Shown here piece after piece: positions 24,620 through 36,849 of a DNA stretch of 64,000 bases. Where the stretch lies: the NCBI GenBank assembly GCA_003993805.1, contig RSEF01000003.1, forward strand, positions 106,287,031 to 106,351,030, read 5' to 3'. The DNA is from Himantopus leucocephalus. Lineage: Eukaryota > Chordata > Aves > Charadriiformes > Recurvirostridae. Position 1 is the first letter of the stretch. Every line of letters begins with the position of its first letter. The position numbers and the translations under genes were made by a program. The notes under the pieces were generated by a model that did not search any database, was not told the DNA's origin, and saw only the letters and a list, made by a program, of their open reading frames with translations.

Positions 24620-24664
24620 TGCTTGGGGGGTGTCGGTTGATGAGAAGCTTCACATGAGCCGGTG

Positions 24665-25064
24665 ACGTGCGCTCACAGTCCAGAAAACCAACTGCATCCT
24701 GGGCTGTAGCAAAAGGAGCGTGGCCAGCGGGTCGGGGGAGGTGATTTCTGCCCCTCTGCTCTGCTCTCGTGAGACCCCACCTGCAGTACTTCGTCCAGCT
24801 CTGGGGTTTCCCACATAAGAAGGACATGGATGTGTTGGAGCAGGTTCAGAGGAGGGCTACAAAGATGATTAGAGGAATGGAGCACCTCTCCTAGGAAGAC
24901 AGGCTGAGAGAGTTGGGGTTNNNNNNNNNNNNNNNNNNNNNNNNNNNNNNNNNNNNNNNNNNNNNNNNNNNNNNNNNNNNNNNNNNNNNNNNNNNNNNNN
25001 NNNNNNNNNNNNNNNNNNNNTAAGGTCCCTTTGAACTCTAACCATTCTATGATTCTATGATTCC
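24665..25064 (+). mobile_element. CR1 LINE beside the E2F6 CpG island, interrupted by a gap
   Basis: Begins ACGTGCGCTCACAGTCCAG, followed by CTGCATCCTGGGCTGTAGC, AAAAGGAGCGTGGCCAGC and CAGAGGAGGGCTACAAAGAT, all classic CR1 C-terminal/3' sequence. It resumes after the gap with AAGGTCCCTTTGAACTCTAA and ends in ATTCTATGATTCTATGATTC. Plus orientation, well preserved, so fairly young. Confidence 0.95.
24921..25020. other. Assembly gap (100 N)
   Basis: Exactly 100 undetermined bases, the size usually used for a gap of unknown length. It falls inside a CR1 element, so the true length may differ. Confidence 0.99.
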
Positions 25065-27327
25065 TCTGCTCTCATTGCCCTCCCAGAGCAGCGGAGAAAA
25101 AGATTTGCTAGCCCCTTCCCTTCCTCCTTGTGTTGCCAGCAAGGGCAGTTTCCTTAAGCACCACAGTGGGCTAAAATGGGGAAGTTCTCACCACTTTGGT
25201 TACTGCAAGGAGGGAGGTTTTTCTTCCCTTGATGTACAGCACGAGCAAGGAGAGAGTGCCCTGCCCAAGCACCATCATGTAAATAGGTGTGAGAATAATT
25301 AGTATTGCTTTCTTGCCAAATAATCTGCTTCTGTCACGGCTTGCTAGTATAAGAAGGCCAGAGCTGTGTATGTCACTCGCCAGGGAGACAAGGGTCCCAT
25401 GCCCATGTCAAGAATAAGTTAATGATGAGAGGTTTGTGGGTGAAGGGCTAGGTATGTTCCTTTAGGGCCAGAGAGGAGCCAACAAGTGTGGCTTGTCTGA
25501 ACTAAGACTGTCGTCTTACCCCGCAGCAAGAGGTCCCAGATCCTTTCCCAAATCCTAACTCCATTGCTCCCGCCTTTTCTTCTGCATTTCTGATAACCTT
25601 TTACAAGCACTGATTGTTGTTGCCTTGGTCATTTGTCAGCATCAGCCGTAATCTCAAAATTTCCGATTTAGTAGGTAACTTCTGTTTGTCCAACAAAACC
25701 ATTTCTTTAAAACACAATGCCTTGTTAAATTGATTGCTTTTTATGGCTGTTAATTGTCCTCTACCATATTGTATCACAGATAGGCCTGTCATGGAGTTCT
25801 TTTGCTTAAAGAATTTGTGAACTATTTTGCTTCCCTCACCTACACCTTAGGTGAAATTTCCAGTCACTTCCCTTCTCTGCCCTCAGGACAGGCACTCTGG
25901 AGAAATGTGAATTTCATTGGACATTGTGTAAAACTGCCAGTCAGGTATGAGGAATTCAAAGCCATGTAGAACTTCATTCATCTTCTAATATGGACAGGTC
26001 AAATAACACCCTACTATAATCTTGAAAAAATACTGAATTAATTTGAATTTACTAGCTGTTTCATATCCTTTCAGGTTAGATGTTCCTTTGGAGTAGCTTA
26101 TGTCACCACTGATACATCGGATGCCTTGCTAGAGGATCGAGTTTTCTTCATAGTAATCAATTTTCAATCAATTACTTGCATGCTAATAATTGTCTTTGTA
26201 GAGGTTTGTAGAACTAAGGTAGATTGTTCTTATGCTCTGTATCAATTTATAAGAAAAAAAAGGGGAAAAATAAGTTATAGCTCCTCAAAGGCATAATGTC
26301 GGTGTATCAGGAGACATGAAGCTTGAGTTGTGTAGTTAAAAATGTCATGCAAATGTTGCTTGTCAGTATTCTAAGGAGAGCTTAGACTGCTGCACATGCA
26401 AAAGATCTTCCTGTCATAGAAGCAACAACACATCACTGAAATGTAAAAACGCTTATTTTTTTTATGGGCAACATGATCCTTACTAACTACTCTGTGGTGA
26501 TAAATGTAGTCCCATAAGGAATTAGTATTTCTTCCCCTTTGTTACACTCTTGACTGGAAGACATATCTTACTGTTCTAATCACAGATTGTATGAACCCGC
26601 TGTGATAAAGCAGTTTTTTTCCAGCTGGAACAGCAAAATGGTTTGGAATAGATATCTTGGGCCGCTTTAGTTTGGGGTGAAGTAGGAATATGCCATGCAG
26701 TATAAAGATCATTGAATAGGATTTTGATGATTGTTGGATAATCAGATATTAGGAGGGAGGGAATCCTCATAATGTGAGGATTAGGATACATGTATTTCTG
26801 TATTAACCCACGTGGAAAGCATTGCATCAACATTTAACAATGCTGTTGTTCTAGCCAGTCATAAGATCAAATTCTGTTGTTCTGGTGCTTCTCTGTCCTT
26901 GGCTGCTGACATATCTAACTGAGTGAGGAAAAGCCCTACATGTATTCAGATTCAGGAAGGTTTTTCTATATTTACATGAAAATTATAAAGCCTAATTCTG
27001 TGTTTAAATGAAAATTTGCTTTTGAAGTAACTGACTGAACTATCAGGAGTTTTGGCTGTGGCATTCTGTTGATCAAAGGGTTTGATTCTAGTGTGTTATT
27101 ATTTACATTTTATAAAGCTGATAATAAAATTTCTCCCACATTCCTTATTATTCTTGTAGATGAAAATGTAAATTTTATCCCGTTTACTCTTCTCTCATTG
27201 CACATCAAAATGGATGTGCGTTTTTTTAATATGTCCAGAAATTAATCGTACAAGACCTGATTCTTAAAATGAAAGATTTGCTTATTTATCTGAAATTGTT
27301 TTCTTTGATTGCGTTGATTATTGATCT

Positions 27328-27342
27328 GCCACCAGGGGGCAA
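27328..27342 (+). promoter_or_regulatory. CTCF-like motif
   Basis: GCCACCAGGGGGCAA contains CCACCAGGGGGCA, an excellent match to the CTCF core, in otherwise AT-rich DNA about 3.3 kb beyond the E2F6 start codon on its upstream side. Confidence 0.6.
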
Positions 27343-29188
27343 TAATTCCATTTCCTAAATCCGATCTTTTAACGTCAATACATACTAGAACAGTGGTTTC
27401 ATTAAAATTTTTGAGGGACTGTATGTGAAAGTCAAAACGTATTTTTCTTAGAAATAGTTCACTTGCATAATTTAATGCCGATTATGTTAATATTTTACAC
27501 TGCCATACTTAGGCATAAAGGTTTTACTTTTATTTTGAGCAGCTGAAATTAGACTGCTTTGTAAAAGTTTTTACTGGTGAACCTCATGCAGCTTGTAATG
27601 GTACAAGGTTTGGATTTCATGCAAAATAGTTTCTTTTGTGTTTTTTTATATTGCGATTGTAATATTTTAAAATTTATTTTGAATGCCATTACTTTCCTGT
27701 TCTTTTTTATCTTTTTGTTACACTGATGTCCTATTAATATTTACTAGCCTATATACATAATGCTGGATTTGGGAATTATATCACCGGACAGGTACCTTTA
27801 CGTCCTTATATGATATGTATTTGTTTTATTTGCATGCATATTAGTTGCAACATACTGCAGTTAAAGCCAAGGCCGCCTTCTGTAAAGATCTGTACAATTC
27901 TGTGTCAAATGTAATCTTCCCTTTAATGATAATAATCTTGTAACTGTATCTTCCATTAGGTCCATATGTATTGTTGCAAAGATAAACCAGAGGAAGTACC
28001 TTCCTGCAAAGGTGCAAAAGTACACAATCATAAAAGACAGAGGTGTAAGTATCTGTTTAAACTAAGCAGAATCATAGAATCATCCGCATTTTTGTATATT
28101 GATATGTCTGTCTGTATAAACTTCCTAGCCTCCCTAAGGTCCTACTAAGGTCCTCACCACTGCATACCAATTAGGCATAAAGGTGTGGAACACTACTAGG
28201 TAATTTTTTACGCTGTAAAATGTAATGATTTCAGTCTGTTTCTGGTAACAGTAATCTTTCTTGATGTGCTCAGCTTAACCTGACTGTTCCTATATACATG
28301 GCGAATAGTCATCCATTAATTTAAGAGGTCAAACCTCTTATTCCTTTACTTTGTTGTATAAGGAAGATTGAGTTGGTTAATGGGATCTGAACAGCACAGT
28401 GCTAAATAATGTGCTCTTTTCTGATGTCCTGAACTGCACACTTGAAATAAAATTAAAAGTCATGGGTGTAGTATCATGTTGGAGACGTAGGTTTCAGGAC
28501 ATGTTATAAACTGAAGCCCCTACTTTTTGTACCTGTAATCCGGAAGGAAATTATATAGATGGAAAAAGTACCCTTGAGGTGACATTAGAGTTATGTAAAT
28601 AGAAAGTGCTTGCTGCATATGAACACTGGTGTATTTTATTGAAAATGTTTGGTGAATATCATATTCTTGGTAAGGTTTTGAAACTTGTCAGCAAGCCATC
28701 TCCTATCTGAAAGAGCCTGAGGGTTTATAGGCAAAGGTCTTAACCGAGCTTGATGGAAATTTTCATCCATGCTAAGGAGTTTATAAACAGAATATTCCTG
28801 TTGCAAAAGGGCATTATTATATTTGTTATTTTTAGCTTTTGAGTCGCAGAGGAGGTCCAGAATTACCTGATGTATTTCATTTTGTCAGCTTTAAATGCAC
28901 GGAAAAGTTGAAGTATGTCCTCATAAGATGGTTATCTTTAGGTGAAGATTTCCCCATTGCAGTTTTTGTATTATTTAAAATTTATTTTATTATTTAATTT
29001 TATTTCATAATATGATGAAGTGTTCTATAGCACCTACTTGAAATTAGAGTAACTTGCTCTTATGTGTGCCCTGAGGCTTATGATCTAGCACACTCATTGG
29101 CAGTGGGGTTGTCTCTAGGTGCATGAAAGTAATTCTAGCCTAAGAGGGAAGTGTTTGGGTCGGCCACTGCCATCCTTTCTTCCAGTTT

Positions 29189-29214
29189 CTCACTCTGCCT
29201 TATAGCAGAGTGAG
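29189..29214. other. Perfect 10-bp hairpin with 6-base loop
   Basis: CTCACTCTGC at 29,189-29,198 and GCAGAGTGAG at 29,205-29,214; one further T-A pair extends the stem to 11. Intergenic. Confidence 0.8.
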
Positions 29215-32200
29215 AGCCAGAAATGGCTGAGAAATGTTGAGGTACCTGTTCTGTGCTTAGGGAAGGGTAGAGGACAAAGAGATTCAGGGAAGGTGGGTTG
29301 CCTGCTGCTTGGAGGCATACCGTAGGAGGGTGCTGGAAAAGCAGAAAACACTGGGAAAACTCTGGTAGTTATTTCCATTTTGGAGGCATCTGCGTTCCAG
29401 CCATCCATGCTGTGCTTGTGCAGGCCCAGTGCTTCCATGTTTCACCATTAGGGAGTAACACCCTTTGTGAACAGGTCCGAGCCCTTCCAGCAAGGTTAGA
29501 TCACCTCCATCGCCAGAGCCTTAAAGCTAAGCAGACTTTTCTACCCCTCTTCTTATCCTTTCCTTCCTCTCGCTTTGCCATCACAAGCAACATAGAAAGC
29601 AGGTGATAGAAAGTAGAACAAAATAATCGCTGACCATGGAATGGCAAAATTCAGTTTTGCCTACAATGTTGAGGAACCTTGAGATGCTTCTGATCAGAAG
29701 GCAAATTCTAATAATACATTATTTGATTGTAAATATTACTTTTATCTAAAGATAAACCCTAGCAAAGCAAAGCAAAAAAAAAAAAAGTGGAGATATATTC
29801 TTTATTGCATCAAATGGAATTACTATAATCCTATTCCTCTCATTTCACAAAAAAACCCCACAATGCCCCCCCTCCCCAATCTGTTTTTCTATCTATATTT
29901 CCTGATCTGACAAAGGTGATACCTCTCTTTACTAGTTTGCCTTGGCATTGTAGTCTGACACCATGTCTTTGAACATGACTGTGGAACAGCTGGAGTAATT
30001 TTTACTACTTGTAGCCGTCATTCTAGCTGATGTGACACACTCAGTTTCTTAGATGCATTCGTTTATAGCCATATTTAATAACCTTTTCCCAGGAATAATC
30101 AGACTGGTGTGTTACCTAACTAAAAGGCCGGCATGTGCTTTAAGTTTTGGTTACCTTTAGTCACATGCCTGGGGATGCCTGTATTTTGGCCATGCCATGT
30201 AACTGAAAATGCTTAAGACATCTTATTTTTCTTACTGTCAGAATGAAATATTATGGTGATTGTTGTTGCTGGTTTTTTTGGTTGGGTTTTTGGTTTTGTT
30301 TTTTTTTAAGAAGTGATTGGAGGTGTATCCATCCTGCACTAGAAAACAACTGCGTTTTGGTTATGAGTGCCATTCCAGATGAAGAGCAGGGAAAACTCTG
30401 TATCCTAGAAAGAGGGGGAAAGAAAAGGCTATGGGGGAAGTTAATTGTTCTGGTAGGGTGGATCACTCTGTAGACTGTATATTGAGTACCTGGGATTCAT
30501 ATAATTAAAAGGAGTGATTTTGAAGAGACAAGTTTAAAATTTCATGCAGCATCTAGACTTGAAAACGGGGCAGGATTTCTTTCTTCTGATAATGACTGGA
30601 ACCTTTTAAATAGCTGTGAAGTGTCTTGCATGGTTTCTGTAAGGGTGTCGAAGATGGCTTAGTTCCTGGCATTTCAACATCAACTGAGTTTTGTTATAAT
30701 TGGGAAAGTGGTGATTAAATGGTGGTGAACTTCATTGGTTTCTAAGAATCTTTTGCTTAGTGCCATTTATAATTTGTGAGTATGTCCAATGCTAACTGCA
30801 GAATACACCATGCAGATTTTTTATTTCCAACAGACACTTAAATTATGTGTATTTTGATTATTTCCTCATTCTTGTAGCTACCTAAATATCTCAGTATTCA
30901 CAGAAACTCATCCCCAAGATACTCTTTCTTTATATGTCAATGATATATTGGATATTTAGTATTTTTCTATCAAATGTTATTGCTTGTATAATTTATATTA
31001 CCTCAGGTAATGTTTGTAACATGAGTAACAGAATTTTCTTGCTAGTTTATTAAGAGGCTTAAGAAGACTGGAGGCTCAGTCAGTCACAAATTAAAAAATA
31101 GGTGACAAGCACCTAAAATGATTACCTATGATCAATAATGCAAAGTAAATATTGACTCATATCAGAAAGTGAATTCTTGAAGGCAGACTTGCCTTTTGTT
31201 TGAACATTTTAATCACAGTGAGTATCTGTAAACTTCTAGGAAAAGCTTATGTGTATTTTGCATAAAACAGGAGAGCACTGCAACTTAGTGATTGTAGCTG
31301 AATTGAAATCCTGTGCTAAAATTGATGCCTGAGCTGGAATGATCCAGCTCCTGGTTGCTGTAAAGCAGATATTTGCGCTGTTCATACAGAGAATGAGTCT
31401 TCTGGACTAGGTCAGAATTTCATGGCTGCCATGACAACCCTTGGGCTGTTCCACAGATCTGTAGGCTCTGCTCAGAAACCCAGGCTTCTGCCAAAAATAC
31501 GATTCTGCTGTTTAAGTTGGACAGGCAGTCACTGTCTTTTGCTTCCAGAGTTCATAGTGTAGCTATTCTAACGAAGCCCAGAACCTGCTTTGGTGATCTA
31601 TCATTGGAAGTTGAGAGGAACAGTCAGCCTTGAGGGAAATACCAAGTTGAGAATGTGGATACTTTTGCTCTAGCACCACCCAATGCCATTTATTACATCT
31701 TTGCAGGGGTATATGATTTAGAAACCGTCTGTGAAGAAGGAGTGGAGATTGTTAGAAGTGTCTGAGGTAGAAGACTTGCACTAAACATGGCTGATGAAAA
31801 TGCACAGATACTTGAAGACTTTATGTTGTGGCTACATCAAGGTATAATAAACAGAAATTCAATACATGGTTGTATCTTTAAATGTTATGTGATGTACTGT
31901 TTTAAAACATTTAGCATCTTTATGAAACTTGGTTGCGTCTACTGAATTATTGCATTGATATTTTATGTATGTGAAGATTTTTTGTGTCCCTTTACTAAGA
32001 AAATTGCTAGATATGTGTTTTATTAAAAGGACACAGGAGACTACACAGAAAACTTTTTTCCTAAGAATATGTAGTACCAAAGTATGTTGTTTATATTCTG
32101 TCCATGACAATGGACAGTAGGAACATCCAGTTTCAGGAAGAGTTTAAGAAACAGAAGTGTAAAGTAGTGCCCTCTCTGGAGTATCCATTTGTAGTAAAGA

Positions 32201-32691
32201 GTTTGGAGATTTCCTGTCCTGCAGATGTCCTGCATCTGAGTTGCCCACTGATGGACCAAACTGCATGTATTCACTGAATCTATTTTTTAACCCTTTGATA
32301 GTTTTGACTGGTGTTACATTATGCAGCAGTGAATTCTACAATTTAATTGTAAGTTGATTGAAAAAACAAATTAATTTTGTTTGAGACACGGTCTCTAGAC
32401 ATGTCATTGGATGCTCTGTAATTCTTGTGCTATAAGAAATTGGAAAAACTTATTTTCAGTTCACTTTTTCCATATTATTCTCAACTTTGTAGACCTTTGT
32501 CAGCTCAGTTAGCTATCTTCCAATTTGAAGACTCCTAGCCTATGTAATTTGTTTTGTATGGAAGTTACTTGAAATCTGTAGTCACTCTTATATGTTGCTT
32601 TTCTGTTCTGCTATAGCTTTTTCAAATGGTGTGACAAAACTGTAATTTGAAAGGAAAAAAAAAAGAAAGGCGAAAAAAGGACATTTTTCCC

Positions 32692-32889
32692 CCCAACATG
32701 AGGACAGTAAAGCAGTGGAATGGGCTGCCCGTAGAGGTTGTGTAGTCTCCATCCTTGGAGTTTTCCAAGACGCAACTGGATAAAGGCCTGAACAACCTGG
32801 GCTCATCTCATAGCTGACCCTTCTTTGAGTGGGAGATTGGGCTAGACACCTCCTGTGGTCCCTTTGAACCTGAATTATCCTATATTCCC
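32692..32889 (+). mobile_element. CR1 LINE 3' fragment
   Basis: GTGGAATGGGCTGCCCGTAG through GGGCTAGACACCTCCTGTGG and CCTTTGAACCTGAATTATCC. This is the 3'-terminal ~200 bases of CR1 in plus orientation; the terminal short repeat is degraded. Confidence 0.9.
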
Positions 32890-33745
32890 GTGACCTGATA
32901 TGCAAGCAGTATACAAGAAGTCTACAAGTGTAGACTGAATGCATTGTCAAACGGATGGTTTCTTCTTTGTTTTCTGTTCTTTTCCTAACACTGTATGCGC
33001 CTTTTTGACAACTAGTGAGCTTTGAGGTGATGTTTTCAGGAAACTGTCTGCAGTGCTCAAAGACCTCTTTATGAAGTGGGTAAGAGTCCATCGTTATACA
33101 TATACAGTTAGCAGCTGCAGCAAGGGCAGAGAAGAGCAGGTAGCAACGAGGAAGTATCTTTGGGATTGCCTGGTTCTGTGGCTGCTGCTGTTGGCTGAAG
33201 CACTGGCAAAAACATTGGTTGAAATAAAGAGTTGTCTGCTGTGAGGGCAAAGGATTGTACTTCCTGCCCTTGCATGTCCGTTGCCCCTGGTATGCTCCTG
33301 TGCTGGAGAAACTGAGCAGAGCTGGACCCAGGTTTAGTGCCCTGACTGGTGCTGGTGGCTGCTGCTTTCTGCCTGGGCAGCCTCATACCATTCTCTCTTC
33401 ACTCGCTCTCTGGATAGGTAACACTTCTGGCCAGCTGCTTTTGCTCTTCCACTGATCTCCAAATCTCTATAGAGTGTCTCCAAATCCCTATTGAGTGGGT
33501 ATCCTGAATAATTTTCTGTCATTTCAGTGTTCTGTGCTGTACAACATATCAAGCTTTGTCACAGCGGTGTTAACCTCCTTCTCCAGCTGACTGGAGAATA
33601 TGCTGAGAGATAGTCCATCAGTCAGTCGTTGGTGTCCCACTCATATTTACCACTCTTTGGTGCTGCAGTTGGTTTAAGCTATAGGTTACATGTCTTAACC
33701 TGTAGCTAGTAGTTCAGCAGCTTCATATTTGGGTAAAAAACCCCA

Positions 33746-33771
33746 ATATATATATATTATATATATATAAT
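33746..33771. repeat. Palindromic (AT)n tract
   Basis: ATATATATATATTATATATATATAAT-type run, self-complementary and able to form a cruciform. Confidence 0.9.
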
Positions 33772-36185
33772 GGCCTGTCCATTCTAAAGCTTCCTTTGCT
33801 GACCATCAGGAAGAAGTTCTGACCTTCAGAAGTTGGGCTGACATGTGACATCTCTGGAGCGTTCTAGAAAGGGCATCTAGCTGATTTTATAGAGATCTTT
33901 TAGCACCAAAGTAGATGAGAAATCTGATTCTCTCTCCTTTCTTTTTTTAAACCTTTTTTATTTTTAAAGTTTACCTGTTGTTAAAATGAAACCTCATCCA
34001 AATTATGAGCTCTGACTTAGTCCTCTTATCAAGTGCAACATGAACAGTTTGAGGTGATTACTCGTGCTTATCCAGTGATTGTTGCTGTAATGATTGTAAG
34101 GATTGTTTCTGGTCTGAAAACTTTGTTGCACACATGAAGTTCTGAGAAACTTTCTGCTACAACTTAGGAGTGGTACTCTTGTCCTTTTGGAGTGGTAAAG
34201 GCTATTGGAAAGTAATGTGTATACTGCAGGTTAGTAGGAAATATTTCCATACATAGTGCACAATGGCATGAGTTCTTAAAAAGCACATTGCAGCCCACAA
34301 CCCAGGAAGGACAGTCTTGATGCTGGCAGTCTGGCTAATTATCAAAAGTTATCCAGACGTTCAGATCTTTACTTTGCCTTATTTGTTGGAAAAGCTCTGT
34401 ACTGGTTTTGAGATGTGAGATTAATTTAGTTCTTTTAACTAGGTGAGATGCACTGAGGTGCAAGTCTCTTGAGCATGAAAATAGGCAGCACGCCCTTTTG
34501 CTGCAGCACAACACTGTAGCTCATTTCTGGCTATTGAATGTAAATATCAGATGAATTTGGTTAAGTTTAAGCAATTTGCCAAGAGCTGCACTTTCTATGC
34601 CTTCAAGAGGGAGAGGGGATAGAACACTGTGCTGTGAGATAGGTCTTGCTGCACAGGAGAAGGTGGAAGGAGCTGCTTGATTGAATCACATGCTGAAAAT
34701 ATGAGATTTGGCAAGTCTGGATTATAATTTTTTCTTAAGTCTTCATTTTTGGGCAAAATAATTGAGGTGATTATGACAGAGTAAATAGACAGTTCCTTAA
34801 TTTCTTTTCAGTCATTTAGGTTATCATTCTCAAGCTGGATCAAGTCTATGTTGTTTGCAGTAGTTACTATGCTTGTCCCAGCACTGAATGAAGATAAAGA
34901 CTATGTTCTGATTCTTTTCAAATTGATCAAGTGTTTTGCGAAGATTGATCAATAGATTGTTTTGATATGGCAGATGTTGCTGTTGTGCTCAGAGAGCCTC
35001 CTTTGAAGGTATTTTTCTTTTATTTGTGAGATGATCCAGGGAAGATGAGCAGTTGTTTCTCCGCCCTGTGGACCACCTTCTGCTGACCTTAGATGTGTCA
35101 TGCCTCCTAGTTGCCCTTTGAGGCCACCAACAATGAAGAAATATGGGCTAGGGTATGTAAAGCTTTAAGATAACTTGTAATTACTACACCTTCATTGTGT
35201 CTGGCCTTGGCTTTGCAGTAGCTAACTTGCTGCTTAATTTTAGGCAGTCAGTAAAACAGATCTCATGTAGTAAGTGCCTAATACATTTTCATACATCCCC
35301 AGAGACTCAGGTGCCTCTCAAGGCCTCCAGAGGGAGATCCTGTCCACTTAACTGAAGTGTTTAACCTTAAGCAGACAAGATCTTTTAGAAGTCTTCAGCA
35401 TCACCTACCTCTCTCCATAGTCTCTGTAACAAACATAAACACTTTAAGAGGACTAGTTTATCGCGTGTCTAAAATTAGGTCCTGAAGAAGAACACTCTGC
35501 TTAGCTGTAATTATATGCAATTTTTGGAAACCGCATACTGGTTGCCTGACGGTGCTTCTGGTCATCGTAACTGCTGAAAGGGTAAAAAGACCACTTGAAT
35601 ACATTTATCATTCAAGCTGAAAAGTCAGAGGATTTGTGCCTGTGTTTTCCATGATCTTAAAGGTGATTATTTCATAGCTCATAATCTTAAAAAATACCAC
35701 TGGTTACTTCTTCACTTTCATTCACTATTGTATCATCAGATTATACTGGTTTTTAAGTCTGGTTTTGCAGGGGAAAAGTTTGGAAGCTTCTTTAAAAAAG
35801 CTATTTAGAATAAGGATCGAGAAACAAAGAGCACAAACAATAGGTAAGCCGGATTTGGTCTATAACTAGCTATCCAGGGCACTTTTCTTTAATCTGTATA
35901 GATCTTTTAAACTAATCTCCAAGTGGCAGGCTTTGGCTACTCTGACTACATTTCTTTCACACACGGATAAACCCCCAAAGTTTCCAGTTTCTCCAGAAGA
36001 CTTCCACTTTCTCTTCATATCCCGGGTCTTCCCTGTGCATCTTCTGTTTTATAACTCTTTTTCTCCTAGGGCTGCTGAAATTGTCTGCGCTTTAGACCCT
36101 AGAGCCAAATAAGGCATGTCTAGTTGGGAAGATACCATATTCAGTGGGAAGCAGGGGTGAGGATGCATGAGACCGGAGAGGAAAA

Positions 36186-36207
36186 GGGAGGGGGGAAGGG
36201 TGAGGGG
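36186..36207 (+). other. G-quadruplex pattern in a purine-rich tract
   Basis: Four G-runs of 3, 6, 3 and 4 with loops of 1 to 3 bases, in a strongly purine-rich plus strand that extends roughly 36,170-36,350. Such tracts often mark promoters or nucleosome-poor DNA. Confidence 0.6.
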
Positions 36208-36239
36208 TTTGTATTCTTGACCTTAGGTAGCTGGTGCTG

Positions 36240-36478
36240 AGAGGTAGCGTATTGTGTTGAAGCACAGACAGAACTAGAGTTTGTGGATGGGAAGGAGGGA
36301 GCAAGGAGGAGGGAGGAGGAAGCTGGGACAGCGAGGGGGGAGGAGGAGAGAGCAGCATCTCTATCTTTCTTTGCAGACCACGCTGCTAAACAGCGAGGGG
36401 AGGCTCATGCTTCCCTAATATCCATCACTCCCTGCTTCCAGCGTGGTCGCAGACAGAGCAACAAAGAGGGTCTCAGAG
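36240..36478 (+). other. Candidate non-coding first exon ending at a strong splice donor (possibly GREB1)
   Basis: CTCAGAG|GTAAGATCC at 36,472-36,487 is a near-ideal donor at the end of a moderately GC-rich, purine-rich stretch that stands out from the AT-rich surroundings. No coding sequence is recognised in it. If the human order ROCK2-E2F6-GREB1 is kept, a plus-strand GREB1 5' UTR exon would be expected somewhere to the right of E2F6, and this is the best-looking place. Inference only. Confidence 0.3.
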
Positions 36479-36634
36479 GTAAGATCCTTGCAACTTGCAA
36501 AGCTGTAGCATCTGCCAAAATAAGGAGAAGCAGCAGCAACAATACAGAGAAAAGATTATCAGCACCTGGGAATGCTCAGAGACGGCCGGGGGGGTAACTG
36601 GAAACCCAAGTCCCCTGAAGGCTAAGGAAGTGTT

Positions 36635-36676
<42 letters not shown>
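36635..36676 (+). repeat. (AGC)14 trinucleotide repeat
   Basis: Fourteen perfect AGC units with no interruption, flanked by TGTT and AAGC. In one plus-strand frame it sits in an open stretch of about 105 codons (36,495-36,812) and would encode poly-alanine, but that frame shows no other protein-like character. Confidence 0.97.
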
Positions 36677-36678
<2 letters not shown>

Positions 36679-36849
36679 GCAACAAGAACGGAGTAAGAGG
36701 GGAGCAGATCAGGTCCGAGGGTATCAGGATAGCAGCTAGCAATATTCAGCAGTGGGCAGTTTGTGTCCCAACTGCCTGTGTAGAAAGAGGAGAGAACAGG
36801 GTAGAACTATGAAAGCAAATGCTCTGATACCTGAAATACATGTCTGAAT

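Larger units (their letters stand above)
25065..32691. other. Intergenic region upstream of E2F6, no gene seen
   Basis: AT-rich DNA without recognised exons. Holds the CTCF-like motif at 27,328, a tiny CR1-like end (AGAATCATAGAATCAT, 28,070-28,085) and the hairpin at 29,189. Confidence 0.6.
32890..36239. other. Intergenic, no gene seen
   Basis: A GC-richer stretch at about 33,100-33,460 with AATAAA at about 33,222 stands out but was not assigned to any element. The rest is AT-rich. Confidence 0.55.

Noticed and set aside
23646..24640. Long plus-strand open frames (309 and 264 codons) across the CpG island
   Set aside because: Proline/arginine/alanine-rich translation is what GC-rich DNA gives in several frames at once; no domain, and they run antisense to the E2F6 promoter and first exon.
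28070..28085. AGAATCATAGAATCAT as a CR1 insertion
   Set aside because: Only the terminal short repeat is matched and the flank does not continue as CR1, so it is too short to call.
32588..33250. 220-codon minus-strand open frame
   Set aside because: Its C-terminal half is antisense to a CR1 3' end and the rest shows no protein family, so it is probably a chance frame.
36495..36812. 105-codon plus-strand frame with 14 alanines
   Set aside because: The poly-alanine comes only from the AGC repeat; the flanks show no protein-like pattern and it overlaps an equally open antisense frame.
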